The notes beneath the pieces were generated by a model, which saw only the letters and a list, made by a program, of their open reading frames with translations, was not told the DNA's origin and made no database searches. This document shows positions 16,137 to 25,499 of a stretch of DNA of 64,000 nucleotides, one piece after another; positions within the stretch are counted from its first letter, which is position 1; the number at the start of each line of letters is the position of its first letter. The stretch lies in the NCBI RefSeq assembly GCF_017877355.1, contig NZ_JAGIPR010000018.1:1-64000 (forward strand), given 5' to 3'. The translations under genes were made by a program, and so were the position numbers. This DNA is from Chryseobacterium jejuense (GTDB lineage Bacteria > Bacteroidota > Bacteroidia > Flavobacteriales > Weeksellaceae).

Positions 16137-16165
16137 TTGAAGATTATAGAAAATGACTATCTTTG
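16137..16165 (+). promoter_or_regulatory. Promoter of the SufR-like regulator
   Basis: TTG (16137-16139), an 18-base spacer and TATCTTTG (16158-16165). Transcription would begin around 16170. This rules out the in-frame ATG at 16131 and supports translation from 16200. Confidence 0.75.
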
Positions 16166-16199
16166 TTGTTGGAAAATAAAACAACCTAAATATTGTCAA

Positions 16200-16820
16200 A
16201 TGAAGAAACCGGCAGCAGATCGCATTCTGATGTTTTTAAAGATGAGAAGGGAAGCCACTTCACTTCTGATTGCTAAAGAATTATCCATCACAAAAGAGGG
16301 AGCGAGAAAGCATTTGCTAAACCTTGCAGAGGCCGGATTGATTGAACCGACAATGAAAAGTGAAGGAGTAGGCCGCCCTTCTACTTACTATATTCTTACA
16401 GATAAAGGCTTGGCACAGTTTCCGGATACTCATGCGGAAGTAACGGTTCAGCTTTTACAATCTGTAAAAAATTTGTTAGGGGAAAATGCACTGGATTTAC
16501 TGATTACTGATCGCGAGAAGAGTACTTATGAGCGCTATGAGAAGGTTCTTTCAAAGACCCAAACTTTAGAGCAGCGTCTGGAAGTTCTTACCGAAGCCAG
16601 AAGCAAAGAAGGCTATATGGCGGAATGGAAAAAAGAAGGAAAAGACTATTTCCTGATCGAAAACCATTGCCCAATTTGTGCTGCAGCTACTGAATGTCAG
16701 GGATTTTGCCGGGCTGAGTTATCCAATTTCCAGTCATTGATTGGGAATGAATATACAGTGGAAAGAGTAGACCACATTATTTCAGGAGGACAGCGGTGCG
16801 TGTATAAAATCAGTCAGTAA
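16200..16820 (+). CDS. SufR-like HTH regulator with C-terminal cysteine cluster
   Basis: 206 residues. The N-terminal winged HTH reads ATSLLIAKELSITKEGARKH and GLIEPTMKSEGVGRPSTYY, as in the SufR/DeoR-type iron-sulfur regulators. The C-terminal ENHCPICAAATECQGFC supplies four cysteines in the pattern used to bind an Fe-S cluster in SufR, and one more cysteine lies near the end (GGQRCVYKI). Loss of the cluster would relieve repression under oxidative stress or iron shortage. It is divergent from sod with a palindrome between them. The HAD phosphatase follows after 31 bases. Confidence 0.85.
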   Translation: MKKPAADRILMFLKMRREATSLLIAKELSITKEGARKHLLNLAEAGLIEPTMKSEGVGRPSTYYILTDKGLAQFPDTHAEVTVQLLQSVKNLLGENALDLLITDREKSTYERYEKVLSKTQTLEQRLEVLTEARSKEGYMAEWKKEGKDYFLIENHCPICAAATECQGFCRAELSNFQSLIGNEYTVERVDHIISGGQRCVYKISQ

Positions 16821-16851
16821 TATATTTCATTATTAATACTTATTCTTAGAT

Positions 16852-17493
16852 ATGGCTTTAAAAGCAGTAATTTTTGATATGGACGGGGTTCTTGTGGACT
16901 CAGAAGGATTCTGGGCAAAAGCAGAACGGGAAGTATTTTCATCATATGGAGTTCAGATCACGGATGATTTGGCTGCACAGACGAAATATATGACTACGAA
17001 AGAGGTAACCGACTTCTGGTATGGACGATTCCCTTGGGAAAACCTTGATGTGCCTACTTTGGAACGGGAAGTAGTCTCCAGAGTTATTGAACTGATCCAG
17101 TCTGAGAACTGTACCATGTCCGGAATTCAGGAATTTATTAAAGATCTTAAAAGCAAAGAATATAAAATAGGGTTGGCTACGAACGCTCCTTTACGCGTTG
17201 CAGATGCTGTTCTTGAAAAACTTAAGATTCGGGATTATTTTGATGCCGTTCACTCCTCTGAATTTGAAGAGCAGGGAAAACCGCATCCTGCCGTATATCT
17301 TAGTTCTGCCCAGCAATTGGGAATCTCACCTGAATATTGTATTGCCATTGAAGACAGCCATTCCGGATTGAAAGCAGCTAAAGCAGCAGGGATGAAAACC
17401 GTTGTTTTTACGAATAATGACGAAAGCATAAACTTTGAGCATGCAGATTTTAAAATCCTAAACTTTGAATCCGTTCAGCTGCCTGTCTTCTAA
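16852..17493 (+). CDS. HAD-superfamily sugar phosphatase, HxpB-like
   Basis: 213 residues. HAD motif I is FDMDGVLVDSE (8-18) with the nucleophile and acid/base aspartates, motif II is GLATNAP, the motif III lysine is in EEQGKPHPAVYL, and motif IV is AIEDSHSGLKAAKAAGM. The alpha-helical cap between motifs I and II is of the beta-phosphoglucomutase / hexitol phosphatase type. It probably removes phosphate from sugar or hexitol phosphates in the cytoplasm. It may be cotranscribed with the preceding regulator. Confidence 0.85.
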   Translation: MALKAVIFDMDGVLVDSEGFWAKAEREVFSSYGVQITDDLAAQTKYMTTKEVTDFWYGRFPWENLDVPTLEREVVSRVIELIQSENCTMSGIQEFIKDLKSKEYKIGLATNAPLRVADAVLEKLKIRDYFDAVHSSEFEEQGKPHPAVYLSSAQQLGISPEYCIAIEDSHSGLKAAKAAGMKTVVFTNNDESINFEHADFKILNFESVQLPVF

Positions 17494-17548
17494 ATGTACA
17501 GAATATTTACTTCTATCCTCCATCTTCTGACTTTCATCTTATTTAGAG

Positions 17549-18175
17549 TCAGTATTTTGTAAGGATTTCCATCAGTATTAAAATGGAGATTAATTTTTTG
17601 GAAGACTGATAATCCGGATTGAGCTGTTCACGGATTTCCCCCAGAGCCTTACTCAGTTTATTGCTTACAGTTTTGTTGCTTATTCCCAACGCTTCTGCTG
17701 TTTCCTGAACAGACATATTTCTTCGGATCCTCATATCATATACCTGCTGTTCAGTGGTGGGAAGCTGAGAAACAACTTCATCAATCATGGATAATAAAGT
17801 ACTGATCTCATTTTCTTCCAGAATTTCAAAATACTCTGTGTCTGATGCATCTATTTCTGCAGGGATATCAAATTCATCAATACTCAATGTTGGAGGTATT
17901 TTTTTAAAGCTATTGTAGTAATCCAGAATCCGGTAATGCAGATGGCGAAGCAGATAGCCTTTTGCACTTCCTGACTCATCCGTTTGTATCATTTCTGTAT
18001 GTTCAAGGATCTTTATCCATAAATTCTGAAGCAGTTCTTCGGAAACTTCCTTATCCTTTGTCCGCACGAAAACGAAACGGTACAGACTATCCCAGTACCG
18101 GTCATACATCAGCATAAATGCAGGTCTGTCACCTGATTTTATTTTCTTTAATAAAGTAGAATCTGTTAGGCTCAT
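17549..18175 (-). CDS. ECF sigma factor (FecI-like)
   Basis: 208 residues. Region 2 includes FMLMYDRYWDSLYRFVF and EELLQNLWIKILEH (about 19-60). Region 4 is LPTTEQQVYDMRIRRNMSVQETAEALGISNKTVSNKLSKAL (about 138-180), with the HTH at its end. It is divergent from fecR, and a TonB receptor with an STN signalling domain follows fecR. This is the standard cell-surface signalling arrangement in which receptor occupancy releases the sigma factor. Confidence 0.9.
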   Translation of the reverse strand: MSLTDSTLLKKIKSGDRPAFMLMYDRYWDSLYRFVFVRTKDKEVSEELLQNLWIKILEHTEMIQTDESGSAKGYLLRHLHYRILDYYNSFKKIPPTLSIDEFDIPAEIDASDTEYFEILEENEISTLLSMIDEVVSQLPTTEQQVYDMRIRRNMSVQETAEALGISNKTVSNKLSKALGEIREQLNPDYQSSKKLISILILMEILTKY

Positions 18176-18417
18176 ATTGCTGCAACAAAATTACCTAAAG
18201 GAAAATTAACTTTTTGTGAACTTTAATTATGGTAAGGTTAAATATTTCTGATGAATATCCCTTAATTGTGAATTTAATGTTTAATAAATGTAAAATAGAT
18301 TGAAAAATCTCAAGATGGTGATATTAGTATGAACTGAATGTTAAAAATGTGTTGGGGAAGTTTCTCATTTTCATAGTCTTATTGATAGAAGTATCGGTGA
18401 ATACTATAAAATATTTT

Positions 18418-19365
18418 ATGAAACGTTTTAATTATAAAAATATCGAGGCCTTTGTTTTCAGACTCTGGACACGTGAAGTTTCAGAGGAAAAAATCTCTGA
18501 AAAAGAAAAGGAAATTTTAAAGAAATGGAAGTCTCATGCAGAAAAAGACCTGGATGAAGCCCATCTGCAGGAATCTAAAAAAAGAGTGCTGGCTGGACTG
18601 GAACATTATTTTGTTCCTTATGAAAAAATAGGATACAGAAACCGTTTTCAGAAGAATGTGTACAAAATTGCAGCGGTCATTATTCTGCTTTTAACATTGG
18701 GCGGAGTCTTTACGTATCATACATTCATTAAGCCGGATGTTTATTTTGCCATATCAGAAAACAGGATTGTGCATCTTAAAGACGGATCTGTGGTAACCTT
18801 ATTACCCGGAGCAGAACTTACGGTGGAGAAATCATTTCCAGCTTCTACAAGAATGGTGGATTTGAAAGGAGATGCAATTTTCTCCGTAGCGAAATCAAAA
18901 ACTCATCCTTTCATTGTTCATGCTGAGGGTTTCAGTACAAAAGTATTGGGAACGGTATTCAAAGTTTCTCAGTCCGGGAAGAAAAAAGCAGTAGATCTTT
19001 ATGAAGGAAAAGTGGCAGTATCTTCAGCAGGAGTACCTGTTTCTTATCTGAAACCCAATCAGAAATGGACCAATCTGGGGGTTGCCCGTACAACAGCTAT
19101 TATTTCATTCGCTCCCGATGGAGTTTCAGGAAAGCCGCATCCTAAATTATTGTCTTTAAGTTTTAACGATGTTTCTCTAAAAGAAGTGATTACAGTGCTG
19201 GAAGGCAATTATGGTACAAAGATTCATTATCCTAAAGAAGCCGAAGACAAAAAGATTACAGCAGATTTTACAGGAGGAACTGTGAGCGAAAATATAGAAG
19301 CACTGGCCTTTATTCTGGGGTTTGAAGTTCAGAAAAAAGATAATGCCTACATCCTGAAACAATAA
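18418..19365 (+). CDS. FecR family anti-sigma factor
   Basis: 315 residues. The cytoplasmic N-terminal 80 residues contact the sigma factor (FVFRLWTREVSEEKISEKE). A membrane span follows (IAAVIILLLTLGGVFTYH, about 83-101), then the periplasmic FecR domain (VHLKDGSVVTLLPGAELTV, GDAIFSVAKSKTHPFIVHA, GTVFKVSQ) and a C-terminal DUF4974 domain (LSFNDVSLKEVITVLEGNYG). The frame is open from 18349. I start at 18418 because the upstream residues form an unexpected extra hydrophobic helix that FecR proteins lack. It precedes the TonB receptor by 52 bases. Confidence 0.88.
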   Translation: MKRFNYKNIEAFVFRLWTREVSEEKISEKEKEILKKWKSHAEKDLDEAHLQESKKRVLAGLEHYFVPYEKIGYRNRFQKNVYKIAAVIILLLTLGGVFTYHTFIKPDVYFAISENRIVHLKDGSVVTLLPGAELTVEKSFPASTRMVDLKGDAIFSVAKSKTHPFIVHAEGFSTKVLGTVFKVSQSGKKKAVDLYEGKVAVSSAGVPVSYLKPNQKWTNLGVARTTAIISFAPDGVSGKPHPKLLSLSFNDVSLKEVITVLEGNYGTKIHYPKEAEDKKITADFTGGTVSENIEALAFILGFEVQKKDNAYILKQ

Positions 19366-19417
19366 TGATCAAAAAACAAATAATCAGATAATCTTAATTA
19401 AAAGAGAACACTTACGT

Positions 19418-22400
19418 ATGAAAAGTTTGAAATGTGGTTTTACCATAGCAGCCTTATTTTTTACTGTTGCAGCAGAAGCACAGGAATTGGTTCAGAAAGT
19501 GTCATTTTCTGTTCCAGCAAGCAGGCCATTAATTGAAGTTCTGGAAGAGTTTGCCGGAAAAACAGGAATGAGGCTGGCCTATTCAAAATTTGATATCAAA
19601 GAGCTGAAGGTAAAAGGAGCAAAATGTGAAAATTCTACGATCAATAGCTGCCTGAAAGATATTACCAATGGACTTCCTGTAGTGTACCGGTTACATGGAG
19701 ATCTTATTTCAATAAAATATGAAGGCTCTACTACTTCTATACCGGGAAACGGGCGTATATCAGGGAAAATAGTAGATGAAGTGGGAAATCCTGTTGCGGG
19801 AGCAGACGTGATTATTACAGGGAAAACAACGGTAACGGATAATAATGGAGATTTCTCTATGGATTTACCTTCCGGGCTTTATAATATGATGGTAAAAGCA
19901 CCTAAATACAATACGCTTCGGGTAGAAAAATTATCGGTCATCAACAAAGAGACCAATACGGTTTCATTTGCGTTGAACAGAGCTTCGGATAAAATTACTG
20001 ATATCAAAGAAGTAGTGGTTACAGCAACCCGTAAAGCAGATACCCAAGCAGGATTATTGGCTCAGCAGAAAAAAGCAGCCCAGATGAGTGATGGAATTTC
20101 TGCCGAACAGATTTCTAAAACCCCTGATAATGATGTGGGGGGAACTCTGAAAAGAGTAACAGGAATTACAACTATAGATAATAAATATGTAGTTGTAAGA
20201 TCTATGGGAGAAAGATGGAATACTGCAGCGATGGATGGGATCAACCTGCCGAGTACCGAAGCCTACAATCAGAACTTCTCTTTCGATATTATTCCTACAT
20301 CAATGGTGGAAAGTGTTGTTGTAAGTAAAACTGCAACGCCGGATATGAATGCCAGTTTTGCAGGAGGTTTTGTAGAAGTTAGAACCAAAGATATTCCCAA
20401 TGAAAACTTTACCACCGTAAGCATGGGAACTTCTTATAATGATCAGTCTGCTTTTAAAGAATTCCTGACCCGTAAGCGTGGAAAATATGATTATTTCGGG
20501 TACGATGACGGAACAAGAGATTTTCCACAGGGTCTTCAGGCTATAAACTGGAATAATCCTATGTTCTTTGAAGAATCCAGTCAGTTTAAGAATGATAATT
20601 TCACAACGTATAAGACAAGAGGAGATATGGGGTCCAATTTGCAATTGGCATTGGGAAGAACGTATGCCCTTAAAAATAATAACAAATGGGGTTTTGCCGG
20701 AGCATTTATTATCAGGAATGAACAGAATAAACTGGATATAGATCATACCGGAAGAGGAAACTGGCTGGATACTACCGGGACAGCTTTTGATGCCAACGGG
20801 AAAATGCCTTTTTATAATTTTAAGAATTCGGGAGCATCCTATAATTATAATTCTACGGTAGCAGGAATGTTGAATGTTGGGTTGCAGTTAGGAAAGAGTA
20901 GGTTTTCATTCCGTAATTCATATACCCACATATATGATAATACACTCACAAGAATTACAGGCTGGGATGAATATACCAACGGAAGTGGTTCACCTGCCGC
21001 TGCAGAAGCTTCATCCAATTATTTTTATCACGGAATAATTCCCAACAATGATCCTTCACAAATTGCATCTTTAGACAAACCTTTTACAAATAATACTGTT
21101 TATCCTGTTTATCAGATGTTTTTACAGAATAAGCTGGAAGGTAATCATAAGTTCGGAAATATGGAAGTTAACTGGTTTGCTGCCAGAACGGGAGTTTCAT
21201 CAGACACTAAGGATTATACCCAATACAATACTTTATATAAATTTATAGGACATGAGATCCTGAATTATCATGTAGCTAATAATTCTTCAAGTGATTTTGC
21301 GAGGGGATATATTGCCAGCAAAGAAACAGATTATAATTATGGAGCTTCTTTTAAATGGAGTATGGACAGAGGAAGCTTTAAAAATGATATAAAAGTAGGA
21401 TATGCCGGAGCTTCAAAAACCAATACCAATCAACAGCAGAAATTTTTATTGAGAGTAGATGGAAACAGAAACGTTCCGAATCCGAAAATTTTAGAAATGT
21501 ACGGATCTCTTGCCGATTGGTTTGATGGTTCTCATTATGCACCTGGAGGTATTGGATGGGAGACCAGACCGTTGTATGTAGATGGTAAATATGAAGGTGA
21601 AGTTGAGCAGCATGCGATGTATGTGATGTTTGATAACCGCTGGAAAAATAAATTCAGGTTAGTCTGGGGATTACGTGCAGAATATTTTCAATATGACCTA
21701 GTTTCTCAGCAAATGGAATCTAAAGACTCCAATAATTTTCCTAAAACGGGTATAGATGATAAGCCATGGCAATGGATGCCTTCTGCTAATTTTACTTATA
21801 GTCCCACCAGTAAAATAAATCTGAGATTAGCCTATAGTAAGACTGTAATTCGTCCCCAGTTTAATGAACGTACCGGATTACCTTATTTTGATCCGATTGC
21901 TAATGGGCAGATATTCAATACTCATATGGTATCGTCTACAGTTAATAATTACGATTTTAAATTTGAGTGGTTTCCGGGATTAGGGGAAATATTTTCAGCA
22001 GGGCTGTATTACAAAGATATTGATAGACCTATTGAAAGAGAAGGATACATTACCGGCGAAGGAAATTTACAGCTCTACAACGGAAATTCTAAAAATGCAA
22101 AATTGAAAGGATTTGAAGCAGAAGTTAGGAAAAATCTGGGCTTCATTGCAGCCAATCCTTTCCTGGAAAAGCTCTTCATCAATGGAAATTTTACCTATAA
22201 TATTACGAAAGTGATTGCCTTTAAAGATAAGGCAAAAACAACAGATCAAGATGCCACCTATGAAGTAGACAGACCTCTTTACGGGCAAACTCCTTACGCT
22301 TATAATGTAGGATTAATGTATGATGGAGAAAGATTAGGATTCAGCTTTTTATATAATGCTAAAGGTGATCAGTATATTACTGTAGGATATGCTTATAACG

Positions 22401-22699
22401 GAGAAGAAATCCAACGTCCCTATGCTGTAGCTGATGCACAGATCTCATATAAATTCTTAAAAAACAGGAATTTGGAACTTAAGCTGAATGTAAGGAATAT
22501 GTTCAACAGGGTAAAGGAATATTATAACAACTTCAACTCTTATCTAGGATATACTGATAATATAGGGAATAAAACTGCCAGAGAATTGCAGGAACTTGTA
22601 CCTGGTGCTACCACTAAATATGATAAAGATATTGATAAGATTGTATTTCGTGCTTACAGTGGAAGAATATTCGGGTTAAGTGTCAACTATACATTCTAG
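19418..22699 (+). CDS. TonB-dependent receptor with STN signalling domain
   Basis: 1093 residues, outer membrane. Signal peptide 1-21. The secretin/TonB N-terminal (STN) domain at about 26-100 contacts FecR in the periplasm. A carboxypeptidase-regulatory-like domain lies at about 112-195 (GRISGKIVDEVGNPVAGAD), the plug at about 215-330 (EVVVTATRKADT, GGTLKRVTGITTIDN), and the 22-strand barrel to the terminal phenylalanine (GLSVNYTF). The substrate is not evident. No SusD partner is encoded, so it does not look like a classic polysaccharide locus. Downstream genes encode surface lipoproteins, a T9SS cargo and a protease lipoprotein. Confidence 0.92.
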   Translation: MKSLKCGFTIAALFFTVAAEAQELVQKVSFSVPASRPLIEVLEEFAGKTGMRLAYSKFDIKELKVKGAKCENSTINSCLKDITNGLPVVYRLHGDLISIKYEGSTTSIPGNGRISGKIVDEVGNPVAGADVIITGKTTVTDNNGDFSMDLPSGLYNMMVKAPKYNTLRVEKLSVINKETNTVSFALNRASDKITDIKEVVVTATRKADTQAGLLAQQKKAAQMSDGISAEQISKTPDNDVGGTLKRVTGITTIDNKYVVVRSMGERWNTAAMDGINLPSTEAYNQNFSFDIIPTSMVESVVVSKTATPDMNASFAGGFVEVRTKDIPNENFTTVSMGTSYNDQSAFKEFLTRKRGKYDYFGYDDGTRDFPQGLQAINWNNPMFFEESSQFKNDNFTTYKTRGDMGSNLQLALGRTYALKNNNKWGFAGAFIIRNEQNKLDIDHTGRGNWLDTTGTAFDANGKMPFYNFKNSGASYNYNSTVAGMLNVGLQLGKSRFSFRNSYTHIYDNTLTRITGWDEYTNGSGSPAAAEASSNYFYHGIIPNNDPSQIASLDKPFTNNTVYPVYQMFLQNKLEGNHKFGNMEVNWFAARTGVSSDTKDYTQYNTLYKFIGHEILNYHVANNSSSDFARGYIASKETDYNYGASFKWSMDRGSFKNDIKVGYAGASKTNTNQQQKFLLRVDGNRNVPNPKILEMYGSLADWFDGSHYAPGGIGWETRPLYVDGKYEGEVEQHAMYVMFDNRWKNKFRLVWGLRAEYFQYDLVSQQMESKDSNNFPKTGIDDKPWQWMPSANFTYSPTSKINLRLAYSKTVIRPQFNERTGLPYFDPIANGQIFNTHMVSSTVNNYDFKFEWFPGLGEIFSAGLYYKDIDRPIEREGYITGEGNLQLYNGNSKNAKLKGFEAEVRKNLGFIAANPFLEKLFINGNFTYNITKVIAFKDKAKTTDQDATYEVDRPLYGQTPYAYNVGLMYDGERLGFSFLYNAKGDQYITVGYAYNGEEIQRPYAVADAQISYKFLKNRNLELKLNVRNMFNRVKEYYNNFNSYLGYTDNIGNKTARELQELVPGATTKYDKDIDKIVFRAYSGRIFGLSVNYTF

Positions 22700-23016
22700 G
22701 ATATTATTCAATATTAATCAATCAAACAATGAAAAAAGAGCTCTCAATATAGAAGCGTACAGGTTTCGGAAACCTGAAAAAAGCTTCGGAATAATACTGA
22801 TGATGCGCACAGCAGTACCGGATCAATCAAAAACCGAACGCTATGGCCTTTTCCCGGAAAATAGCGGCTCAACAGGGAACTCAGACAGCTCAGCTCCTCC
22901 TGATCTGTAGGATGAAAACAATAACCAAATCGCAGGAATATAGAGGCGGATATTTCTGAATATTAAAAAACTTCCGGTCATAAAATAAATAACCGGATCT
23001 ATCAAAAATTATAACA
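22700..23016 (+). other. Intercistronic region with a strong hairpin
   Basis: 317 bases between the receptor and the beta-helix lipoprotein. CAGGTTT (22760-22766) pairs with AAACCTG (22770-22776), and outer GAAGC (22752-22756) pairs with GCTTC (22782-22786). No U run follows, so it is more likely an mRNA-stability or processing hairpin than a terminator. A second weak arm pair (CTTCCGGTCA and ACCGGATC) lies at about 22970-23000. A 76-codon frame across the region lacks coding character. Confidence 0.5.
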
Positions 23017-24321
23017 ATGAAAAGATTAACTCTAATTGCAGCTGCTGCATTATCTCTTACAGCTTGCCAGAACGATCACTTAGCAGATTCTTCAACTCCT
23101 TTTGAAATGAAATCTACTTCAGCTGAATATCTTACAGCTTCTGCACTTCCTGTTACTAAAGTGAGTGGACCTATTACTTCCAATACAACGTGGAGTGGAG
23201 TCATTGAAATTGATGGTACGGTAGCCGTTAAAGACGGAGCAACCCTTACTATCCAGCCTGGAACATTCATCAAAGCAAAACCTAATGCAATAGGAGAAGG
23301 TTCAGGGATCCTTGTTATTACGAAAACAGGAAAAATCAATGCTACAGGAACTGAATCTCAGCCTATCGTTTTTACAAGTTACAGACTTTTAGACGGAGAT
23401 GAAGATACTACAGCTACTGCGGGAGATTTCGGAGGGGTGATTCTTTTGGGAGATGCTCCTACCAACGTACCTTTTACAACAACTGTAGAAGGTCTTCCTA
23501 CTAATAATCCTGAATTTTATTTTGGTGGAACAATTTCCGGACATAATGCAGGGATCATGAAATATGTTCGTATTGAATTTGCAGGTTATGATTTCGTAGG
23601 AGCTAATTCCGGAAACGAAGTTAATGCTTTGACTTTAGCTGGCGTGGGAAGTGGAACTACTTTAGATCATATCCAGGTATCTTACGGACAGGATGATTCT
23701 TTTGAATTTTTCGGAGGAACAGTAAATGCTTCCAACCTGATTTCTTTTGCTGCAGAAGATGATAATTTCGACTTTGACAACGGATATACAGGAACTATTA
23801 CATGTGCTCTTTCTTTAGCTGATTACAATTCATCGCACACGGTAAGCGGAGGAAGCCCTGACTCTAACGGTATTGAGCTTGATAACAATGCTACAGGTAC
23901 ATCTACTGCATTAATCACAAACCCTGTTATCAATAACCTTACTATTATTGGAGCTAAATTCGGAGCTGCAGGACAAGGAGCTGCTTACGAAAACGGTATC
24001 CATATCAGAAGACATGGTAAATTAACTTTAAACAATGCTGTAGTAACAGGATATCCTGTAGGAATTAAAGTAGAAAATACTGGATCTGAGCTTTCTTCAG
24101 TTTCAAACTTAGCTTCAATTCAGGTACACGGATTTACAACTTCTGTTACAGGAAATGGTACGGCAGGAATCCCAACTGCTAACCTTCTTACAGGAAGTAC
24201 AGCTGCATTATGGGGAATGAACCAGCCATTCTTTAACGAAGGAAGCTGGAATGTATCTCCAAGAAACTGTGGTGGATTCCAGGGAGCTTGGACAAAATAC
24301 AATTTTGCAATTGTAAACTAA
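23017..24321 (+). CDS. Surface lipoprotein, beta-helix-like
   Basis: 434 residues. SPII signal with lipobox LTAC (residues 14-17). The mature protein is rich in short repeating strands with Gly, Thr and Asn turns (EIDGTVAVKDGATLTIQPG, IRRHGKLTLNNAVVTG), suggesting a right-handed parallel beta-helix like those of adhesins or polysaccharide-binding proteins. A conserved central part reads GVILLGDAPTNVPF and RIEFAGYDFVG. I see no catalytic motif. Placed directly after the TonB receptor, it is the likely extracellular ligand-binding partner, filling the place a SusD protein has elsewhere. A terminator hairpin follows directly. Confidence 0.75.
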   Translation: MKRLTLIAAAALSLTACQNDHLADSSTPFEMKSTSAEYLTASALPVTKVSGPITSNTTWSGVIEIDGTVAVKDGATLTIQPGTFIKAKPNAIGEGSGILVITKTGKINATGTESQPIVFTSYRLLDGDEDTTATAGDFGGVILLGDAPTNVPFTTTVEGLPTNNPEFYFGGTISGHNAGIMKYVRIEFAGYDFVGANSGNEVNALTLAGVGSGTTLDHIQVSYGQDDSFEFFGGTVNASNLISFAAEDDNFDFDNGYTGTITCALSLADYNSSHTVSGGSPDSNGIELDNNATGTSTALITNPVINNLTIIGAKFGAAGQGAAYENGIHIRRHGKLTLNNAVVTGYPVGIKVENTGSELSSVSNLASIQVHGFTTSVTGNGTAGIPTANLLTGSTAALWGMNQPFFNEGSWNVSPRNCGGFQGAWTKYNFAIVN

Positions 24322-24329
24322 AAAACTAT

Positions 24330-24369
24330 AAAAGCAGGGAACGGCTTATACCCATTCCTTGCTTTTTTT
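24330..24369 (+). terminator. Terminator after the beta-helix lipoprotein
   Basis: AAAGCAGGGAA pairs with TTCCTTGCTTT (one G-U pair; loop of about 13 bases), and the arm continues into seven T residues. The next start codon is only 25 bases away, so downstream genes depend on read-through and are expected to be expressed at lower levels. Confidence 0.75.
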
Positions 24370-24394
24370 CTTAAAAATCTTAATAATCAGTATC

Positions 24395-25321
24395 ATGAAA
24401 AAAATAATTTTATCATCTGTTTTGTTTTTATCTCAGCTGGCCACAGCACAAACTCTGGTATGGGGAAATACTTTTGACACTCCTGCCGATCTTCAGGGAT
24501 GGACATTCCATGATCTGAATGGCAACAATAACGGGTGGCTTCAAGGAGCCAATATTTATCACAATGGTACCTCTTTAACCTATGGAAGTGCCGGTGTTCT
24601 TAGACACTCTACAAACCTGGTTCCCACTGGAAGCGCAGCAGGGTTTGGGACTGAAGATGACTGGATTATTTCTCCACAGATTGACCTTACAAGTGCATCT
24701 GGAACAATCACTCTTACTTCTTCTATTGGAAGACAGAGAGCTTCCCATCTTATTGTGGGTAGGGATCTTTATATCTATGTAAGTACACCTCAAAAAGAAG
24801 TTCCTGTTTTAGCAGATTTTAAGGCCCTGGCAGTAGATGGAGCAGGAAATTATCTGCAAAGTCCATATAAAATACAGGTGGGTTCATCAACTAATCCTTT
24901 TCCGGCAGACCTCACTCAGTTTGTAGAAAATCTTGTTGATCTTTCAGCTTTTGCAGGAAAGAAAATTTATATAGGAATGTGGGCCAACAGAAATGCTAGC
25001 GGGAATAATATCATGAATATCAATATTGATGAAATGGCTATTTATGCTGCATCAAATACCTTGAGCACAAAGGATGTAAAAAAGAAAGAAAATCTGACAA
25101 AAATCGCAGAAAATCCTGTAAAAGAATACTTACAGTTACAACTTAACCCCGCATTAAAAGAAAATAAAACAACCGTTCATCTTTATAATGCAGCAGGGCA
25201 GAAAGTTCTTACCACTCAGTATTCAAAATTAATTAATATCGCAGGTTTATCAGAAGGAGTATATATTGCAGAAATAACTGATGGAAAAATCACGGAACGT
25301 TTGAATTTTATTAAAAAATAA
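24395..25321 (+). CDS. Secreted protein with choice-of-anchor J domain and T9SS sorting signal
   Basis: 308 residues from the start at 24395; upstream codons open from 24359 lie in the terminator of the previous gene. Sec signal 1-18 (ending ATAQ). Residues 20-205 resemble a cleaved-adhesin/choice-of-anchor J beta-sandwich (FDTPADLQGWTFHDLNGNNN, EDDWIISPQIDL). The C-terminal 75 residues are a type A T9SS sorting domain (VHLYNAAGQKVLTTQ, GLSEGVYIAEITDG). The protein is therefore exported through the outer membrane by the type IX system and attached to, or released from, the surface. It may bind a ligand used by the neighbouring receptor. Confidence 0.85.
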   Translation: MKKIILSSVLFLSQLATAQTLVWGNTFDTPADLQGWTFHDLNGNNNGWLQGANIYHNGTSLTYGSAGVLRHSTNLVPTGSAAGFGTEDDWIISPQIDLTSASGTITLTSSIGRQRASHLIVGRDLYIYVSTPQKEVPVLADFKALAVDGAGNYLQSPYKIQVGSSTNPFPADLTQFVENLVDLSAFAGKKIYIGMWANRNASGNNIMNINIDEMAIYAASNTLSTKDVKKKENLTKIAENPVKEYLQLQLNPALKENKTTVHLYNAAGQKVLTTQYSKLINIAGLSEGVYIAEITDGKITERLNFIKK

Positions 25322-25445
25322 ACATTCTGCTTTTTTTAACTGACCATGAAACAAAACATGAAATTTTAATATACAATAATGGATGGCTGTTTTGAAAAAA
25401 GAGGCTATCCAGAACATATCCAACTAGTTTTTTTATAATTGTGTG

Positions 25446-25478
25446 TTGCCCTGCACAATAAGCAGGGCAATATTTTTT
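25446..25478 (+). terminator. Terminator upstream of the second lipoprotein gene
   Basis: TTGCCCTGC (25446-25454) pairs perfectly with GCAGGGCAA (25462-25470), 7-base loop, followed by TATTTTTT. The next start codon is 22 bases further on, too close for an independent promoter. The downstream genes therefore appear to be read through this partial terminator. Confidence 0.85.
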
Positions 25479-25499
25479 AAGTTCAAAATACTATAAAAG

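Noticed and set aside
22680..22910. A 76-codon frame after the STN-type TonB receptor
   Set aside because: It starts inside the receptor's last codons and runs through a hairpin. The translated sequence has no protein-like pattern.
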